Origin: Adiantum capillus-veneris | Taxonomy: Eukaryota > Streptophyta > Polypodiopsida > Polypodiales > Pteridaceae | NCBI GenBank assembly: GCA_014529385.2 | Contig: CM043956.1 | Location: forward strand, 85,425,721 to 85,489,720 | Direction: 5' to 3' | DNA length: 64,000 nucleotides | Part shown: positions 1-11,106 of the stretch, one piece after another | How positions within the stretch are numbered: the stretch's first letter is position 1 | Layout of the letters: each line of letters begins with the position of its first letter | Made by a program: the position numbers and the translations under genes | Notes under the pieces: generated by a model | Told to the model about the DNA's origin: nothing | The model's database searches: none | Seen by the model: the letters and a program-made list of their open reading frames with translations, nothing else

Positions 1-195
1 GTGTCTCCTATTGGCTGGTCTCCTTGAGAGGCTCTCGCTACATCAGTGCAGCTCCAGTAAAAATAGTCAAAGGCATCTCTTATTGTGGTATCTCATAACT
101 TTGGCCAATGGTCAAAAACCCTCTCTCAATAGACAGTGGAAGAAAGGGGTTTGAGGTAAGAGAAATCATCTTCGGCGGCGCCGTTTTACTAGTTA

Positions 196-330
196 GAATT
201 ATGCAAGGTGAAGCTTCACTTCACATTCTAAAACAATAGAATGCAAAAAAAAACATATGTGTGTGTGTGTAAAATTTATTATAATTATGCAAGGTGAAGC
301 TTCACTTTAGCATTCTAAAACAATAGAATG
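196..330 (+). repeat. 48-bp direct duplication around a TG run
   Basis: The segment at 196-243 recurs at 283-330 with a few changes. Both contain AATTATGCAAGGTGAAGCTT followed by a shared tail ending in AACAATAGAATG. They are separated by an A-rich stretch and a short TG microsatellite. This is a local duplication with no known function. Confidence 0.75.
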
Positions 331-567
331 TAAGAAAAGTAAAAACATGTCTGATTTGAAATGAAAGGTAAGTCTCCATCATCCATTGAAAACAATGAAA
401 GTCTCCCTAACCCAACACAACACTAAGGTTTTCTTTTAGAAATCCAAAAAAAAGTTTTATTACATTACATGGACTTCTCGTAGCTTTCATCTCTTCACAC
501 CATGCTAACTTCTAATCTCTATAATCAAGCTTGGTAGCATTGCTAGATCAAGGTAGACCAAAAGGAG

Positions 568-570
<3 letters not shown>

Positions 571-617
<47 letters not shown>

Positions 618-677
618 ACTTACACACACACGCACATGCACGTGCACACGCACACACACGTGCACACGCACACACAT
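571..677. repeat. Compound microsatellite (TC)n then (CA)-rich
   Basis: About 22 TC dinucleotides run to position 615. A CA/CG-alternating stretch with several ACGTGCAC-like motifs follows. The peptides readable across it on both strands are low-complexity translation of the repeat and are not genes. Confidence 0.95.
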
Positions 678-3254
678 CCCAATAGAATTAGAGCACTCAA
701 AAGTTTGTTGAACGAGGGCTAGCACCTCATGAAAAATCATTTCTATGAGAAGCTTCCAATCTTGGTATCCGAGAATGCTTTGCAACATCTATGAAGAGGT
801 CGTGTCATGCATCACTTTTATAAATGCGATAGACTATACGTGTAGGAAGAGAGTATTGACAGTGTTCCACTTGGAAGAGAAGATAGCCCTATGATAATAG
901 AGGCATTGTTTCCTTGGCCGCAACAACGCGCGGGTCACATACTAGTGTCAATAGTTATCTTGGTTTGCAATTGAAAAATAATAATGTTGCATACTTACCA
1001 TCAATCATGCATGCTTTCTTTTAGACTCTTTTAAGTTCTTAAAACTATTTATATTTTTTGGCAAAAGATATAGCCTTGTTTTAACATATTAAAACCTACC
1101 TCGGATTGAAAAATACCCCGTATGCACATACCTTTTATAAAACACTAAAATACATTATAAACTCATAGATATTGCAATGATTTTGTTTGTGTAATATATA
1201 TTCTACATACAAATAAAGAGGATGTTTAGCACCAAATTCTAGCCACTAACTAGACCACCACCTATGAGATAAATTTTTTTTGCAAAAGAATCAACTTATT
1301 AAAAGGCAAATAAAATGAAGGAATCAAAATTAACCAAGTAAGTCCCAACTTGTTTATTGAGCAACATGCCATCCCATGATTGATACCATGTGTTTTTGTA
1401 ATGAAATTTTGACACAAAATCAAGAAAATATCAATCCACATTAAATGCTAAGAATATTAAAATATTTTTTCCACAAGATGTAAGTTATTATTAGTATATC
1501 AAATTGAGACATCTAAATCTAATTTATGCCATCGAAAAGGAATAAGGACTCAAGATAACTTGCGATGAAAGTAAAATGAAAAGTGCATTGTGGTACCTCA
1601 ATTTTTGCATGAATCTTGTTCTATTGGGGATTGTGGTAGAAAATGCTTGAATTAAACAAAAGAATCTCATGAATCAAGGCTCTTAACTCATAGTTGTTGA
1701 CACTATGTTAGTACAAGTTGTAGATTATTGCATTACCTATTGTCAAGAGCTTCTCATGTGCATTCATGATTCCTAGATGTTGTTCTATGATTGAATGCCA
1801 TGTCTCTTTGGCCATTATATGATTTCTTTTGCCCAATTTGGATTAATGATACTTATAACTAAGGATTTAAGTTGACAATTAGCGAGCACTTTAAAGCCCC
1901 CACAACCATGGATTTTTGTAGAATTGCTACAAGTGAGGCATAATAAATTTTGAAGTGTTTGATCCATTATGTTGGTTATGGATTCAATCTTCAACCTATG
2001 CTCTAAAAATAATTCTCAACCTAAACCACGCTTAAAAAGGTTGTGTTCAAAAGAGTGAGTTTTATGTTATGGAAGCCAATCTTGTCATTGCTTCAATTTT
2101 AGCATATCTTTTATGTGCCAAGCTTAGAGTGTGCCTAGAAACATCTCACACTTGGCTTTTGTAGTGCCCACACACCAATATAAACATTCTACCAAGTTGC
2201 TAATATCTTCTTGCACCCAAGTTTCTTCTTAACTTGCCCTTTGTTGAGGTACAAAGCTCCACAATTGCCACTTACATTCATCTACTTGCATGAAGCAAGA
2301 GAAGGCATGATAATCATTGCCAATGTGTCTAGGCTAGTCTACTCATGAAAAGTGATGGTCCTTGTCTTGTCAGCTCAATTTCTATTGGTTTTGTGTTGTC
2401 TATTGTACATAGTCACCTTATTATGTTATATTTTGAACTTCCATCTCCATTATGTGCTCTCTTAATTGTGTGCATGTTTGCTTGCAAGAACTCAAGCTCT
2501 ATCATTCTCTATCTCTTTACATCCAATATCAAAGACTGGTTGTGTCTAAGGAGTTATAAGCAGCAAGAAATAGCAGTAGCAGAGGATCCCACAAAGCCTC
2601 CATCTGTGAGTGGATACAAGTTTATTTACATCAAATGTTAATTTCTTAAATGAAAAGATTCTATATTAAGTGGGAAACTCAAGGAATCCTACATATGAAA
2701 ATAAAAAAAGGAAGCCTTTTGCAAATGAAAATAAACATTTTATATCTCTCGCTCCTATGCATCCAATTTGACAGCCCTATAAGGTATCCACCTTTGAGTC
2801 AATTTTGCAATGTCATACATTTTCAAGTCTTGTGGAGTAGTCAACCTAAAGTTTTTTACCTTTTGATGGTACATTTATGGGTAGTATAGGTAAGGTTGGT
2901 TATAATTACACATGTTACTCAATATAGGTTCATGCTCCTAGTAAGGCTTTACCATCATCATTGTATGAATACTTGTTTAGCAATACATTCCATATGTCTA
3001 ATTAAGGGGATGGTGCATTCTACCATTAATTATGGCAAAGGAAAGGAGAATGGTTGTGATTACACGTGTGAAGAGATGTAACCTGCACGAAAAAAAACTT
3101 TAATCGAAAGCACACTAGTGTCATTTAGTGACACAAGCATCAACTAAAATTCATTTGACTGCATGTGTTTGCACATTATAGAGATTTTGTGTGCCATTAT
3201 TTTGTTTTGGGACATGAAAAAATGACAAAGCCACTTTACTACACTCTCTTAGTA

Positions 3255-3790
3255 TGTAATGGAAATGGCCAAAGAACTTTGAGAATAGCGGAATTAAGAG
3301 AATTAGAGTGAGCATTTTTATGAGACTACTTTGAGAACATTGAGGGTGAACTTGATTAGCGGTAGCTTTTGTATTGTAGAGACTTGGTACAATACAATCT
3401 TTGTGTTCCTTGTGACCTAGGTGATTCAATGAAAATGAAAAGCTTCATGCACCATGAGCATAGTATAATCTTGTAAAATCATTAACCATCCCCGGCCTCA
3501 GTCCCCTTTGAGAGAGAGGACTTGATAAATGCATAAACAATTGCTTAATTTAGCTAAATTATCATTGGACCCCTTGAGAGGCCAACCAGTAGGCTTTAGG
3601 AACCTTATGATGGAAACATGGAGAGGAACTTGACATGTGTCTTGTTGCTTCTTTAGGCAAGGCTAGACTTGTGTGAGGGTGTGTGTGTTCTCTCGCTCGC
3701 CCCCCCATGAGTAGGGATACTTGTTGACTTTTGGAACACCTTGATTCCCTCAAGCACCTTAGTCATGAAGCACCTTGATTTCTGCATGAT
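3255..3790 (-). repeat. Diverged LTR fragment related to element A
   Basis: The sequence starts TGTAATGGAAATGGCC, the same terminus as the LTRs of element A at 5548 and 21613, and follows them as an imperfect copy. Shared phrases include CTTGGTACAATACAATCTTT and the downstream TCATTGGACCCCTTG block. Similarity fades after the 'caccttagtcat' phrase. No partner LTR or target duplication was found, so this is a truncated or solo LTR of a sister subfamily. The strand is that of element A, since the LTR has the same orientation. Confidence 0.7.
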
Positions 3791-3928
3791 TCTTTTGTGT
3801 CCAAGATACCAATACCACCTTGGTCCTTCGGTCTCGCAACCCATTTTCATTTCCCCTGCTGCCATGGAGTAAGGTTGTTGCACGTATTTTGAGAACCCCA
3901 TTTTTTGTGAATATGTACATACGGACAT

Positions 3929-4126
3929 GACATCCAATGTAAAAAGTGTGTGTGGGGTTTCTTTTTGTGAGGTTTTTAGCTTGCTTTAGCAAGCACATGT
4001 ACATGCAATGCAATTCGCTAGTCTAGTGACACCCAATGTAAAAAGTGTGTGTGGGGTTTCTTTTTGTGAGGTTTTTAGCTTGCTTTAGCAAGCACATGTA
4101 CATGCAATGCAAGTCGCTAGTCTAGT
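3929..4126. repeat. 99-bp tandem duplication (two copies)
   Basis: Unit one (3929-4027) and unit two (4028-4126) are nearly identical. Each begins GACAYCCAATGTAAAAAG and ends with TCGCTAGTCTAGT. They lie just past the recognisable part of the A-like LTR and may be its tail or flanking DNA. I see no coding potential. Confidence 0.85.
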
Positions 4127-4574
4127 GACAGCTGTCGGGCTACTGTAAGTGCCCGTGAGTGAGCTTTTTGAAGTGAGACTTGTATATAACTTAAACTCAT
4201 GTAAAAACTTAAATAAGTTAAGCCAATGTTCATAAAATTTCATGTTTGAGCTGGTTGTGCCTTCTTGATGGTTTCTGTTGCAGTTTTCGCCCTCACCTTG
4301 CCTACTCTACGTGTAGTCGTGTCGGGTAATCTCCCTGTTCACATCAACTTTTCATGTAGCGGCATGTAGATTCAAATTGTTCATTTTCAGCTTTCTCGCC
4401 CCAATTGGAGTTTTAAAATGCCCCAATTGGAGTTGTGCTCTTCAGGTTACAACTAGTTCTCTACATGGTTATGGCTATGGCAGCCTAGTGGCAAATTGTG
4501 TACAGGTAGATTGGGAGGGCATGTATCTATGGATTGTGGAATTGATGGTGAAGTTGTGAGTTTGTGATGTTCAA
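4127..4574. other. Probable LTR/leader DNA of element D, no gene
   Basis: There is no coding region here. The stretch precedes a duplicated block containing an LTR end, a PBS and a gag start, so it is probably part of the LTR of element D. I could not locate a TG terminus or a TATA box confidently. Confidence 0.35.
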
Positions 4575-4836
4575 TGGTGAAAGGGGAGGCCCTTGTCTTC
4601 ATATGCATTGGTTGGCGTGTGCTGTAAATCCATGCTTTGACAGGGTTTTTCTCCTATGTGACATAGTCTCTTGGGTGGCGACGGCTTATAAATTCCTAAG
4701 GGGACTAATCTTGTTGGATTTGTGGTGCTTAAAAGGGGTTTCCAAAAGTTTTTTGTGTTATTGTAGTGCTCTTTCAACGCTCTTGGGTGACATCACTATA
4801 GAGGTGCTCCGGTTTGCTTGTTTCCCAACAGTGTTT

Positions 4837-4854
4837 TGGTGCCCGCCACCGAGG
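4837..4854 (+). promoter_or_regulatory. Primer-binding site of element D, copy 1
   Basis: TGGTGCCCGCCACCGAGG follows an LTR-like CCCAACA end, and GATC comes immediately after. The site resembles the PBS of the C elements (TGGTGCCCCCACTGAGG, also followed by GATC). TGG is the complement of a tRNA 3' CCA. I could not assign the tRNA. A second copy with two changes is at 5187-5204. Confidence 0.6.
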
Positions 4855-5186
4855 ATCTTCTTCAAGTGACCTTCAATTGACAGCTTTGATGGCTATGGTG
4901 ATAGAGTTTCCAAGGTTCTATGATGGTGAAAGGGGAGGCCCTTGTATTCATATGCATTGGTCGGCGTGTGCTATAAATCCATGCTTTGAGAGGGTTTTTC
5001 TCCTATGTGACATAGTCTCTTGGGTGGGTGACGACCAGTAAATTACCAAGGGGACTACCCTTGTTGGATTTTTGGTGTTTCAAAGGGGTTTCCCAAATAT
5101 TTTGGTGTTATTGTAGTGCTCTTTCAACGCTCGTGGGTGACATCACTATAGAGGTGTTCCGGTTTTCTTGTTTCCCAACAGTGTTT

Positions 5187-5204
5187 TGGTGCCTGCCATC
5201 GAGG
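5187..5204 (+). promoter_or_regulatory. Primer-binding site of element D, copy 2
   Basis: TGGTGCCTGCCATCGAGG is the downstream duplicate of the site at 4837, with two C-to-T changes. It lies 35 bp before the gag ATG that opens into a real reading frame. Confidence 0.55.
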
Positions 5205-5238
5205 ATCTTCTTCAAGTGACCTTCAATTGACAACTTTG

Positions 5239-5547
5239 ATGGCTATGGTGACAGAGTTTCCAAGGTTCTATGGTCATGTATGTGAGGATGCCGATGCACT
5301 CATTGAGAAGATGGAATTTTCATGTTTGATCGCAAATAAGAAAGATCCAATGATTATGCTGAAGATTTTGTTCTTTTGCTTGAAAGACTATGCAAGAACA
5401 TGGTATGATGTGTATGAGTCTTGGTGGAAATCATCTCAACCTTCACAAGTGATGAATTATCATGAGGTCAAGAAGTCTTTTCTTGAGAGGTTTAGTAATG
5501 TAGAGGACCCAACGGATGTATGGCACTCCATTGAAGGACTTGTGCAA
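5239..5547 (+). pseudogene. Element D gag, truncated by insertion of element A
   Basis: The ATG lies just downstream of the second PBS. The product (103 codons before the break) begins MAMVTEFPRFYG and resembles a retrotransposon gag capsid region: FPRF..G, an E..C..ANK block, LK.YARTWYD, an E(V)KKSFLERF block and a W.SIEGLVQ end. It parallels the gag of the C elements (MASVAFPTFKG ... ARSWYNALP ... KRRF), so D is probably a Tat-lineage relative. Element A inserted in the codons for GLVQ. After removing A and its TGCAA duplication, the frame stays open for about 15 codons at 38640 (CDGQSVDAF) before similarity is lost. No D pol was found. Confidence 0.7.
5543..5547. other. Target-site duplication TGCAA (left) of element A
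   Basis: TGCAA precedes the LTR start and recurs at 38635-38639 directly after the right LTR end. A 5-bp duplication is usual for gypsy integrases. It proves that 5548-38634 descends from one insertion with later insertions inside it. Confidence 0.9.
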
Positions 5548-7150
5548 TGTAATGGAAATGGCCTATGAACTTTGAGAGTAGCGGAATAAAGAAATTAGGT
5601 GAAGCACTTTTGAGAGATTACTTTGTGAGCGTAGTGGGTGAATTTAATTGATGGTAGCAACATAAACATGGTACTTAGTTAACTTGGCATGAACAATACT
5701 TTTGCAAGAGAGAGAGTTTAAAGAACATGACAATAGTTGAGGACCGGATTCATATGGAGCCGGTCCCCCCTCCAATAGGCATTTGTATATAGTTTCTCCC
5801 ATCAAGAGAGACTTGGTACAATACAATCTTTGTGTTCCTTGTGACCTCCATGATGCAATGAAGATGGAAAGCTTCATGCATCACAAGCATAACATAAACT
5901 TGTAGAAAGCATGAACTATCCCAAGCCTCAGTCCCAAGGCCTCAAACACCTTCGAAGGTGGAGAGAGCTAGCGGGGAACGAGGATAGGGAAGAGGAAGAA
6001 GAAACATTCCATAGGAGAAAGAAATAGTTCCTCACTTATCATTACTCTTCTTGCTAGCATACATAATAGCATAGTAATGAAGATGGAGAAGATGTCAAGC
6101 TTAAGCATTGAAGCATGACTCTTGGTTGGATTTGCATTCCATAGCCAAGAGTGTTGGTGTAGGCTTTCACTCTCACAAGCTTGGAGAAGGACGTGGTGTT
6201 CCTTAACTTTCAGCAAGTAAGAAAGCACTTCCCAATGAGTGTGTGTGTGTGTGGAGTATATCCCCCTAGCACCCCCCTTCCTTGCTTTGGGCGAAATTGC
6301 TACATGTTGCAAGCTCATTGGACCCCTCTCCCCTTAGCCAATCACATGCAGCATGAAGTCAAGCACATGGGTAGTCTTTTGACAAGTTTCCAGAGAGAGA
6401 GATCTTGAAAAGATCTAGATATTTGTTAGATAGAAGTAGAAGCTCATTGGACCCCTCTTTAGCCCAACCAATAGCATTCAAGCACACCATGTGGTTAAGC
6501 TTAGTGAGAGTCTGACATGTGTCCCATGTGCTCTTTTAGAATTCCCCTAACTTTGAGATTTTTATACATAGGAATTTTCTCAAGCAACTTCCTTATTAAG
6601 TGTGTAGGTTCTCTCTTTGACTCAAGCATCTTACACCCCATGCATAGGAAGCTTCTCAAGCAACCTCCTCATTAAATGTGACAAGTACCTCATGTACCTT
6701 AGTCATCAAGCATGACAAGCACCTTAGGTGGAGTTCCCACCTCAAGCACAACCCTAGCTTGTTTAAGTTTAGGTCGGGTCCTCACCTCAACCACAGCCCT
6801 AGGTTGCTTAATTTGAGGTCGAGTTCTCACCTGAAGCACAACCCTATCTTGCTTAAGGTTCCCACCTCAAACTCAGCCCTAGCTTGCTTAAGGTCAAAGG
6901 ACTTTAACACTAGCCATTGTAGGTCTTTAATGAAGCTAACCCTAAGATCTTTTAAGCTTCATTAGTTAACCTTGCTCTTTGACAGACCATCTCTCATTTG
7001 GACCCCTTTATGATTGGCCCCATGTTGAGATAGATCTGTAAGCACATTTCTATATTCTAACCCTTGTTCCCATTTATTATCCCATATTAAATGATTAGTT
7101 TAATATGAGAAAATCATTTGGGTTGGTTAGATATTAGATATTTAATGACA
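5548..7150 (-). repeat. Element A 3' LTR (left)
   Basis: The repeat begins TGTAATGG and ends TTTAATGACA, and is about 1.6 kb. It matches the split right LTR over its full length. About 5 differences are seen in the first 123 bp, and a deletion of roughly 14 bp occurs in the right copy. The 6690-6900 part holds several degenerate repeats of a CCCACCTCAAGCACAACCCT-type phrase. Peptides readable here are repeat translation, not genes. Confidence 0.92.
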
Positions 7151-7163
7151 TTACCTCTCTCTT
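7151..7163 (-). promoter_or_regulatory. Polypurine tract of element A
   Basis: On the minus strand the bases AAGAGAGAGGTAA directly abut the 3' LTR. This is where plus-strand DNA synthesis would be primed. The position and purine content fit, and orientation agrees with the minus-strand pol. Confidence 0.75.
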
Positions 7164-7504
7164 GAAATCATAGTCGTCCTCGACTATGAGGTAAAAGAGA
7201 TAAAGTCATAGTCATTAGTCAATTTGTCTTAGCGGGTAGAGGATCCCTTTTCACCCTATGACATCATTCCAAGATGGATGACTAATCCATTTGGTGCTTG
7301 GGAGACATAGCTACCGCAAGCATGTCTTTTCTTTAGTCCATTTCATCCTCCCAAGTAGAGTGACAAATTCTACATGGTGTTTGAGAGACGTTGTCATCCC
7401 AAACATGATTTTAAGCATGCATACTTCTTAAATTTGTGCATAATAAAAAGAGAACTAGTCTTATAAGACAATTTGTTTTTTCATTTAAAATGAATTTTCA
7501 TATG
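7164..7504. other. Element A 3' untranslated region
   Basis: This lies between the end of the chromodomain remnant and the polypurine tract. I see no reading frame or domain. Confidence 0.5.
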
Positions 7505-8144
7505 CTTACTCTTGTGCATCATTGTAAGCATTGAGAAGGTTCATATTATCCTTAAGCTAGGTTCCTTGCATCCATTTAGCATCTTTAAAAGGATAATTCT
7601 TTCACTCAATAATATATCACCAAATAATCTTACCGTTTCTTAATACCTTGTCTTAATGTCATAGGATGGACTTAGATTGAAGTACTTCTTCTTGATCTTT
7701 TGTTTTTGGAGGATCTCCAACTATTGCTTCTTTTGATGGCGCTCCTTTGTAAGGCCTATATAGGTTCTCATGGAGAACATTGTGCATGAGCCAATGGTTC
7801 GGCAACTTCAATTGATAAGGCATCTCATTGACTTGCTTAAGAATTTTAAGGACCATAGTATCTTTTTGCTAGTTTAGCATCATACTCTTCGTGGTCCGTA
7901 GGACTCTTGCTAGTAGTATGCCTCAGATGAGCCTTGAGAAACTTTAGCAAGACCCAATCGTTTTACTTAAAGGCTAAGGCTCTTTTGTGCTTATTAGCAG
8001 CAACCCTTTTTTCCTTTCCTGTGAGATGGATATAATCCCCTTTAATCTTTGGAAAAGATTCTTGTGGGTCTCAGCTATATTCATCAGTAGAGCGAAGATC
8101 TTCCCATGTACTTTCAGTAGTAAGGGACTTTTGGATCTTCCTTC
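7505..8144 (-). pseudogene. Element A integrase C-terminus and chromodomain remnant
   Basis: Minus-strand frames show, in order: IHLTGKEKRVAANKHKRA (with interruptions), DWVLLKFLKAHLR, EEYDAKLAKRYYGP, ILKQVNEMPYQLKLP, HNVLHENLYRPYKG and SKSIL. A chromodomain-like end follows: KVLRNGKIIW, stop, YIIE, stop, KNYPFKDAKWMQG, then LKDNMNLLNAYND. This is the usual GPY/F-type tail and chromodomain order. The chromodomain may have targeted integration to chromatin marks. The TGA codons sit where Trp is expected in such domains, as in IE(W)KNYP. C1 is inserted at the upstream edge. Confidence 0.72.
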
Positions 8145-8354
8145 TGACGGGAGCAAAGCGAACCCCGAACCCCGAGGGCCTCTAAAACACCGGGGACCAA
8201 ATGGCCCGCCTCGAGCCTGTCATGGTAAAGCAAACAGAGGGCACCACCTAGCTTCAGCGGCTAGGACGCAAACAACACACCACCATAACAAAGTTTTCAT
8301 CCAAGAGAGATGGATGCTTGGGAGTAATGATGAAGAGAAAAGGGAATGAGATCA

Positions 8355-8400
<46 letters not shown>

Positions 8401-9684
8401 TGAGGGAGGGGGTATAGCGGCTTAGTACTTAGGCACCACAAAAGGATGGCGAATCCGCACACCCTTCACACATACACAAGCTCATTCCAAACACAAGACT
8501 AGGTGGCGATTCCGCACACCTCACATGGGCAAAACATTGCAAGAAAACATACTCACAAAACCTCAAGCTTTATTTAGAGAATAAGGCGATGAAATGAGGA
8601 GCATAGGGTAGGGGAATGAGAAGGGAGAGAGTGGTAGAGCACATGGCGGATAGGTGGAAGTTGATGGCGAAGACTCGCACGAGGGTTATGACCATCATCC
8701 TTCATTTAGTTGCCCTTCATCTTCCATAGCCAAGGGTGTAGAGGTCATCCTCAAGACAAGCATGGTGATTGCGGTGATGGTGATGGTGTGGGTGTGTGTG
8801 TGTGCACTAGGCACACACAGTGCATAGTGTGTTCTTTGGCGATGTTGTGTGCTTTTGTGTGATGGGACCCCTCTTTATATAGGGGAGGAGGGGGGAGAAA
8901 TTCTAGAATTTAGAAATGAAGAAATCATTATCTACATAGGCCATGTGACTGTGGGCCCCACTTGTCTGGCTGTGTGTATATGTGCCAGAATAGCAGTTTC
9001 ATGAGAGAGAGACTAAGAGAGAGAGATGGGTTGATGAAAAAAAGTGAGAGGTGACATGGAGAATAAAGTAATTACAAGAGGGGAGAGAGGGGAGTGTGTT
9101 CAGAGGTGAATCTGTGTGCAGATGTTTGTGAACACAAGAAAAATCAGGTAACCACCGGGTGGGGATGGGTCTGTGGACACCTTTTTCAGTGAAACTGAGT
9201 GTGTGTGAGTGTGGGGGAGGTTATTTAGCTACAATACAAGATACATGGCGCCCTTTAGAGAGAGGGGGGGGGTATTTGGGTCATGGGATATGATAGGAGA
9301 GAGAAAGAGGGGGTGGGGTATACTATTTTGGAAGATAGGGTAAGTTGCATGTGAGCTAGGGTGCATTATTGGTGAGAGGTGGGGTAGCTTGAGGGGAGAG
9401 AGAAAGGAGAAAGGACAAGGGGAAGAGAGAGGGGGTTGACCTTTTTAGTGGAGGAGAGGAAAAGGGACACCCGGCGGGGCAACAGTGAAGAAAAAGGAGG
9501 CAAGGTGGGGATGGGCTGCCCCACAGGCATGAGGTGGCCTTTCTCATATATTAACATAATCATACTTTATTTTTTCTTACTTTTTCCAATGTCTTTTATC
9601 ACTCCCTCCCTAAGAGGGGGTTTTCATGGGGTGGGGACAAGAGAAGAGGGGTATGGGAGCTTGGCTTGTGAAAAGCCCCCTTCA
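8145..9684 (-). repeat. C1 3' LTR (left)
   Basis: It begins TGACGGGAGCAAAGCG and ends AAAGCCCCCTTCA. On the minus strand a TATATAAAG box lies at about 8873-8881. A (GA)n microsatellite runs at 8357-8400. It matches the right LTR throughout. Confidence 0.93.
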
Positions 9685-9702
9685 CTAGCCCTCTCCTTTT
9701 GG
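9685..9702 (-). promoter_or_regulatory. C1 polypurine tract
   Basis: Reading the minus strand, CCAAAAGGAGAGGGCTAG abuts the 3' LTR. The C2 element has the matching CCAAAAGGGGAGGGCTAA at 55385-55402. Conservation in both copies supports the role as plus-strand primer. Confidence 0.82.
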
Positions 9703-9712
9703 CTAGAGGCAT

Positions 9713-11103
9713 TCATCTCTCTAGCTCATCTGTTTGATCATTATCGTCGGAGGTTGCAGATGATGGTGTGTCCTCATCTGGAATGTCTATAGGTGGAGCC
9801 TGGTCAAATCGAAGAAAATAAGGTTTAAGTCGCCAACCATTTACCCTGGTTTTATGAAGTTTTCCATCAGCCTCCATAAGCTGGTAGCTTCCATTGGCAT
9901 ACTTTTTCCTGACGATGAAAGGACCTTCCCATCGGAGTAAGAGTTTCTTATCCTTGCGCGTGTCGAAGCGATTGTCGTAGCGGAGCACCAACATTCCTTT
10001 CTTCAATTATTTTTTACGGAGATGCTCGTTAAAGCTAAGCCGTCTATGCTCTGCTTGTGCTGCATAATAATTTTTTGCTTCTTCTCTATCCAGCTGCAGT
10101 GTTTCCAAGTTGATGATGTGATCTCTCAAATGCATGTTGGGCTCTTGAAGCTAGCTTGCCATTACTCTGAGACTTTGTAGTTTCACTTCAATGGGCAAGA
10201 TTGCTTCCTTACCAAATACTAGATGATATGGTGTGAATCGCAAGGATGTACGAAATGAAGTTCTGTAGGCCCATAAAGCTGGTTGTAGATACTTATCCCA
10301 GTCTCCAGGATGATTGTTTACCTGCTTGGTAATAATTTTAGAAACCATTCCATTTACCTTTTCAACTAGGCCATTACATTGAGGGTAATATGGTGAAGAG
10401 TGCCTCCTTGTAATGCCCAGTTTCTGCATTAATTCTCCTACCAAGTCTGCTCTGAAACCTGGCCCTCTATCAGAGATGATCTCTAAAGGTGTGCCAAACC
10501 TACAGCATATGTGCTCGTAGATAAATTTAGCTACCTCTACTGTTGTGATTCTAGTGGTGGCTATAGCCTCTGCCATCTAGTCATGTAGTCGACCCCCATG
10601 ATAATGCAGAATTTTCCTGAGTTGGCCCTAGGTAATGGCCCAATGGCATCGATACCCCATTTTTCAAATGGGCCATATGAGAGAATAGGTGTCTGTGGTT
10701 CAGGCATAAGTGACCTAGTGCCGGCCTTTTGACACAACTTACACGTTTTGCACCAATGGTGTACATCACAGTTGAGGCTAGAACATATGAAGCCTACCTG
10801 CAAGATTTTCCTACTTGTTATGTCTAGGGAAAAGTGACCACCACAAACCCCGTCGTGACAGCTAGCAATTACTCCCGTGATTTCCTGAGAGAGAGGGACC
10901 TTCCTGAGTATTTGGTCCTTACCCTTACAGTACAAACCATCATTGATGAGTCGATACCTTGTGGCCTTCCGCGTCAGCCATTGCTTCTGTCCCTTTGTTA
11001 AATCTGATGGGCATTCCCCTGTTTTCAAAAAATGCATGATGTCAGGCAAGGCATCACTTCCTTGAAATAGAGGGAGCTTTAGTTTTATTGCTCCAACCAC
11101 CAC
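9713..11103 (-). pseudogene. C1 integrase (frameshifted)
   Basis: Three frames follow one another. 11103-10561 gives the zinc-binding region (H...GGH and CKTCKLC) and the first catalytic Asp in WGIDAIGPL. 10576-10151 gives IICDRG-type IISDRGPGFRADLV (second Asp) and SSPYYPQCNGLVEKVNGM (catalytic Glu). 10006-9713 gives a C-terminal tail with GMLVLRYDNRF, WEGPFIV and SYQLMEADG. The zinc finger, DDE core and GPF-like tail define a retroviral-type integrase, which joins element DNA to the chromosome. A shift near 10570 and stops around 10010-10150 inactivate it. C2 carries the same domains with different lesions. Confidence 0.85.
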
Positions 11104-11106
11104 TTC

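Larger units (their letters stand above)
1..3254. other. Unrecognised AT-rich DNA, no gene seen
   Basis: No long or family-like reading frame is visible on either strand. Short open stretches between 2345 and 3081 encode hydrophobic, low-complexity peptides without a recognisable domain and are probably chance. A short imperfect dyad (GTGTCA, 5-base loop, TGACAC) lies near 3117-3133. The segment may be old decayed transposon DNA; nothing more can be supported. Confidence 0.5.
4575..5272 (+). repeat. 349-bp tandem duplication: LTR end, PBS and gag start of element D
   Basis: Two units (4575-4923 and 4924-5272) each start ATGGTGAAAGGGGAGGCCC and end with the first codons of a gag-like ORF (ATGGCTATGGTG...TTCTATG). 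Each contains a segment ending CCCAACA, then GTGTTT and a PBS-like TGGTGCC site. The boundary between LTR and internal region of one retroelement has thus been doubled in tandem, perhaps by unequal recombination or template slippage. The upstream gag start is an orphan; only the downstream one continues into gag. Confidence 0.85.

Noticed and set aside
531-788. Open frames on both strands across the TC/CA microsatellite
   Set aside because: They encode only SL, RE and HTHT-type low-complexity runs produced by the repeat.
2345-3081. Three short plus-strand open frames in a row
   Set aside because: No domain, no codon bias or continuity; hydrophobic composition is typical of AT-rich non-coding DNA.
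6181-6408. Short open frames in the LTRs of element A
   Set aside because: They lie within LTR repeat DNA and recur only because the LTR does.
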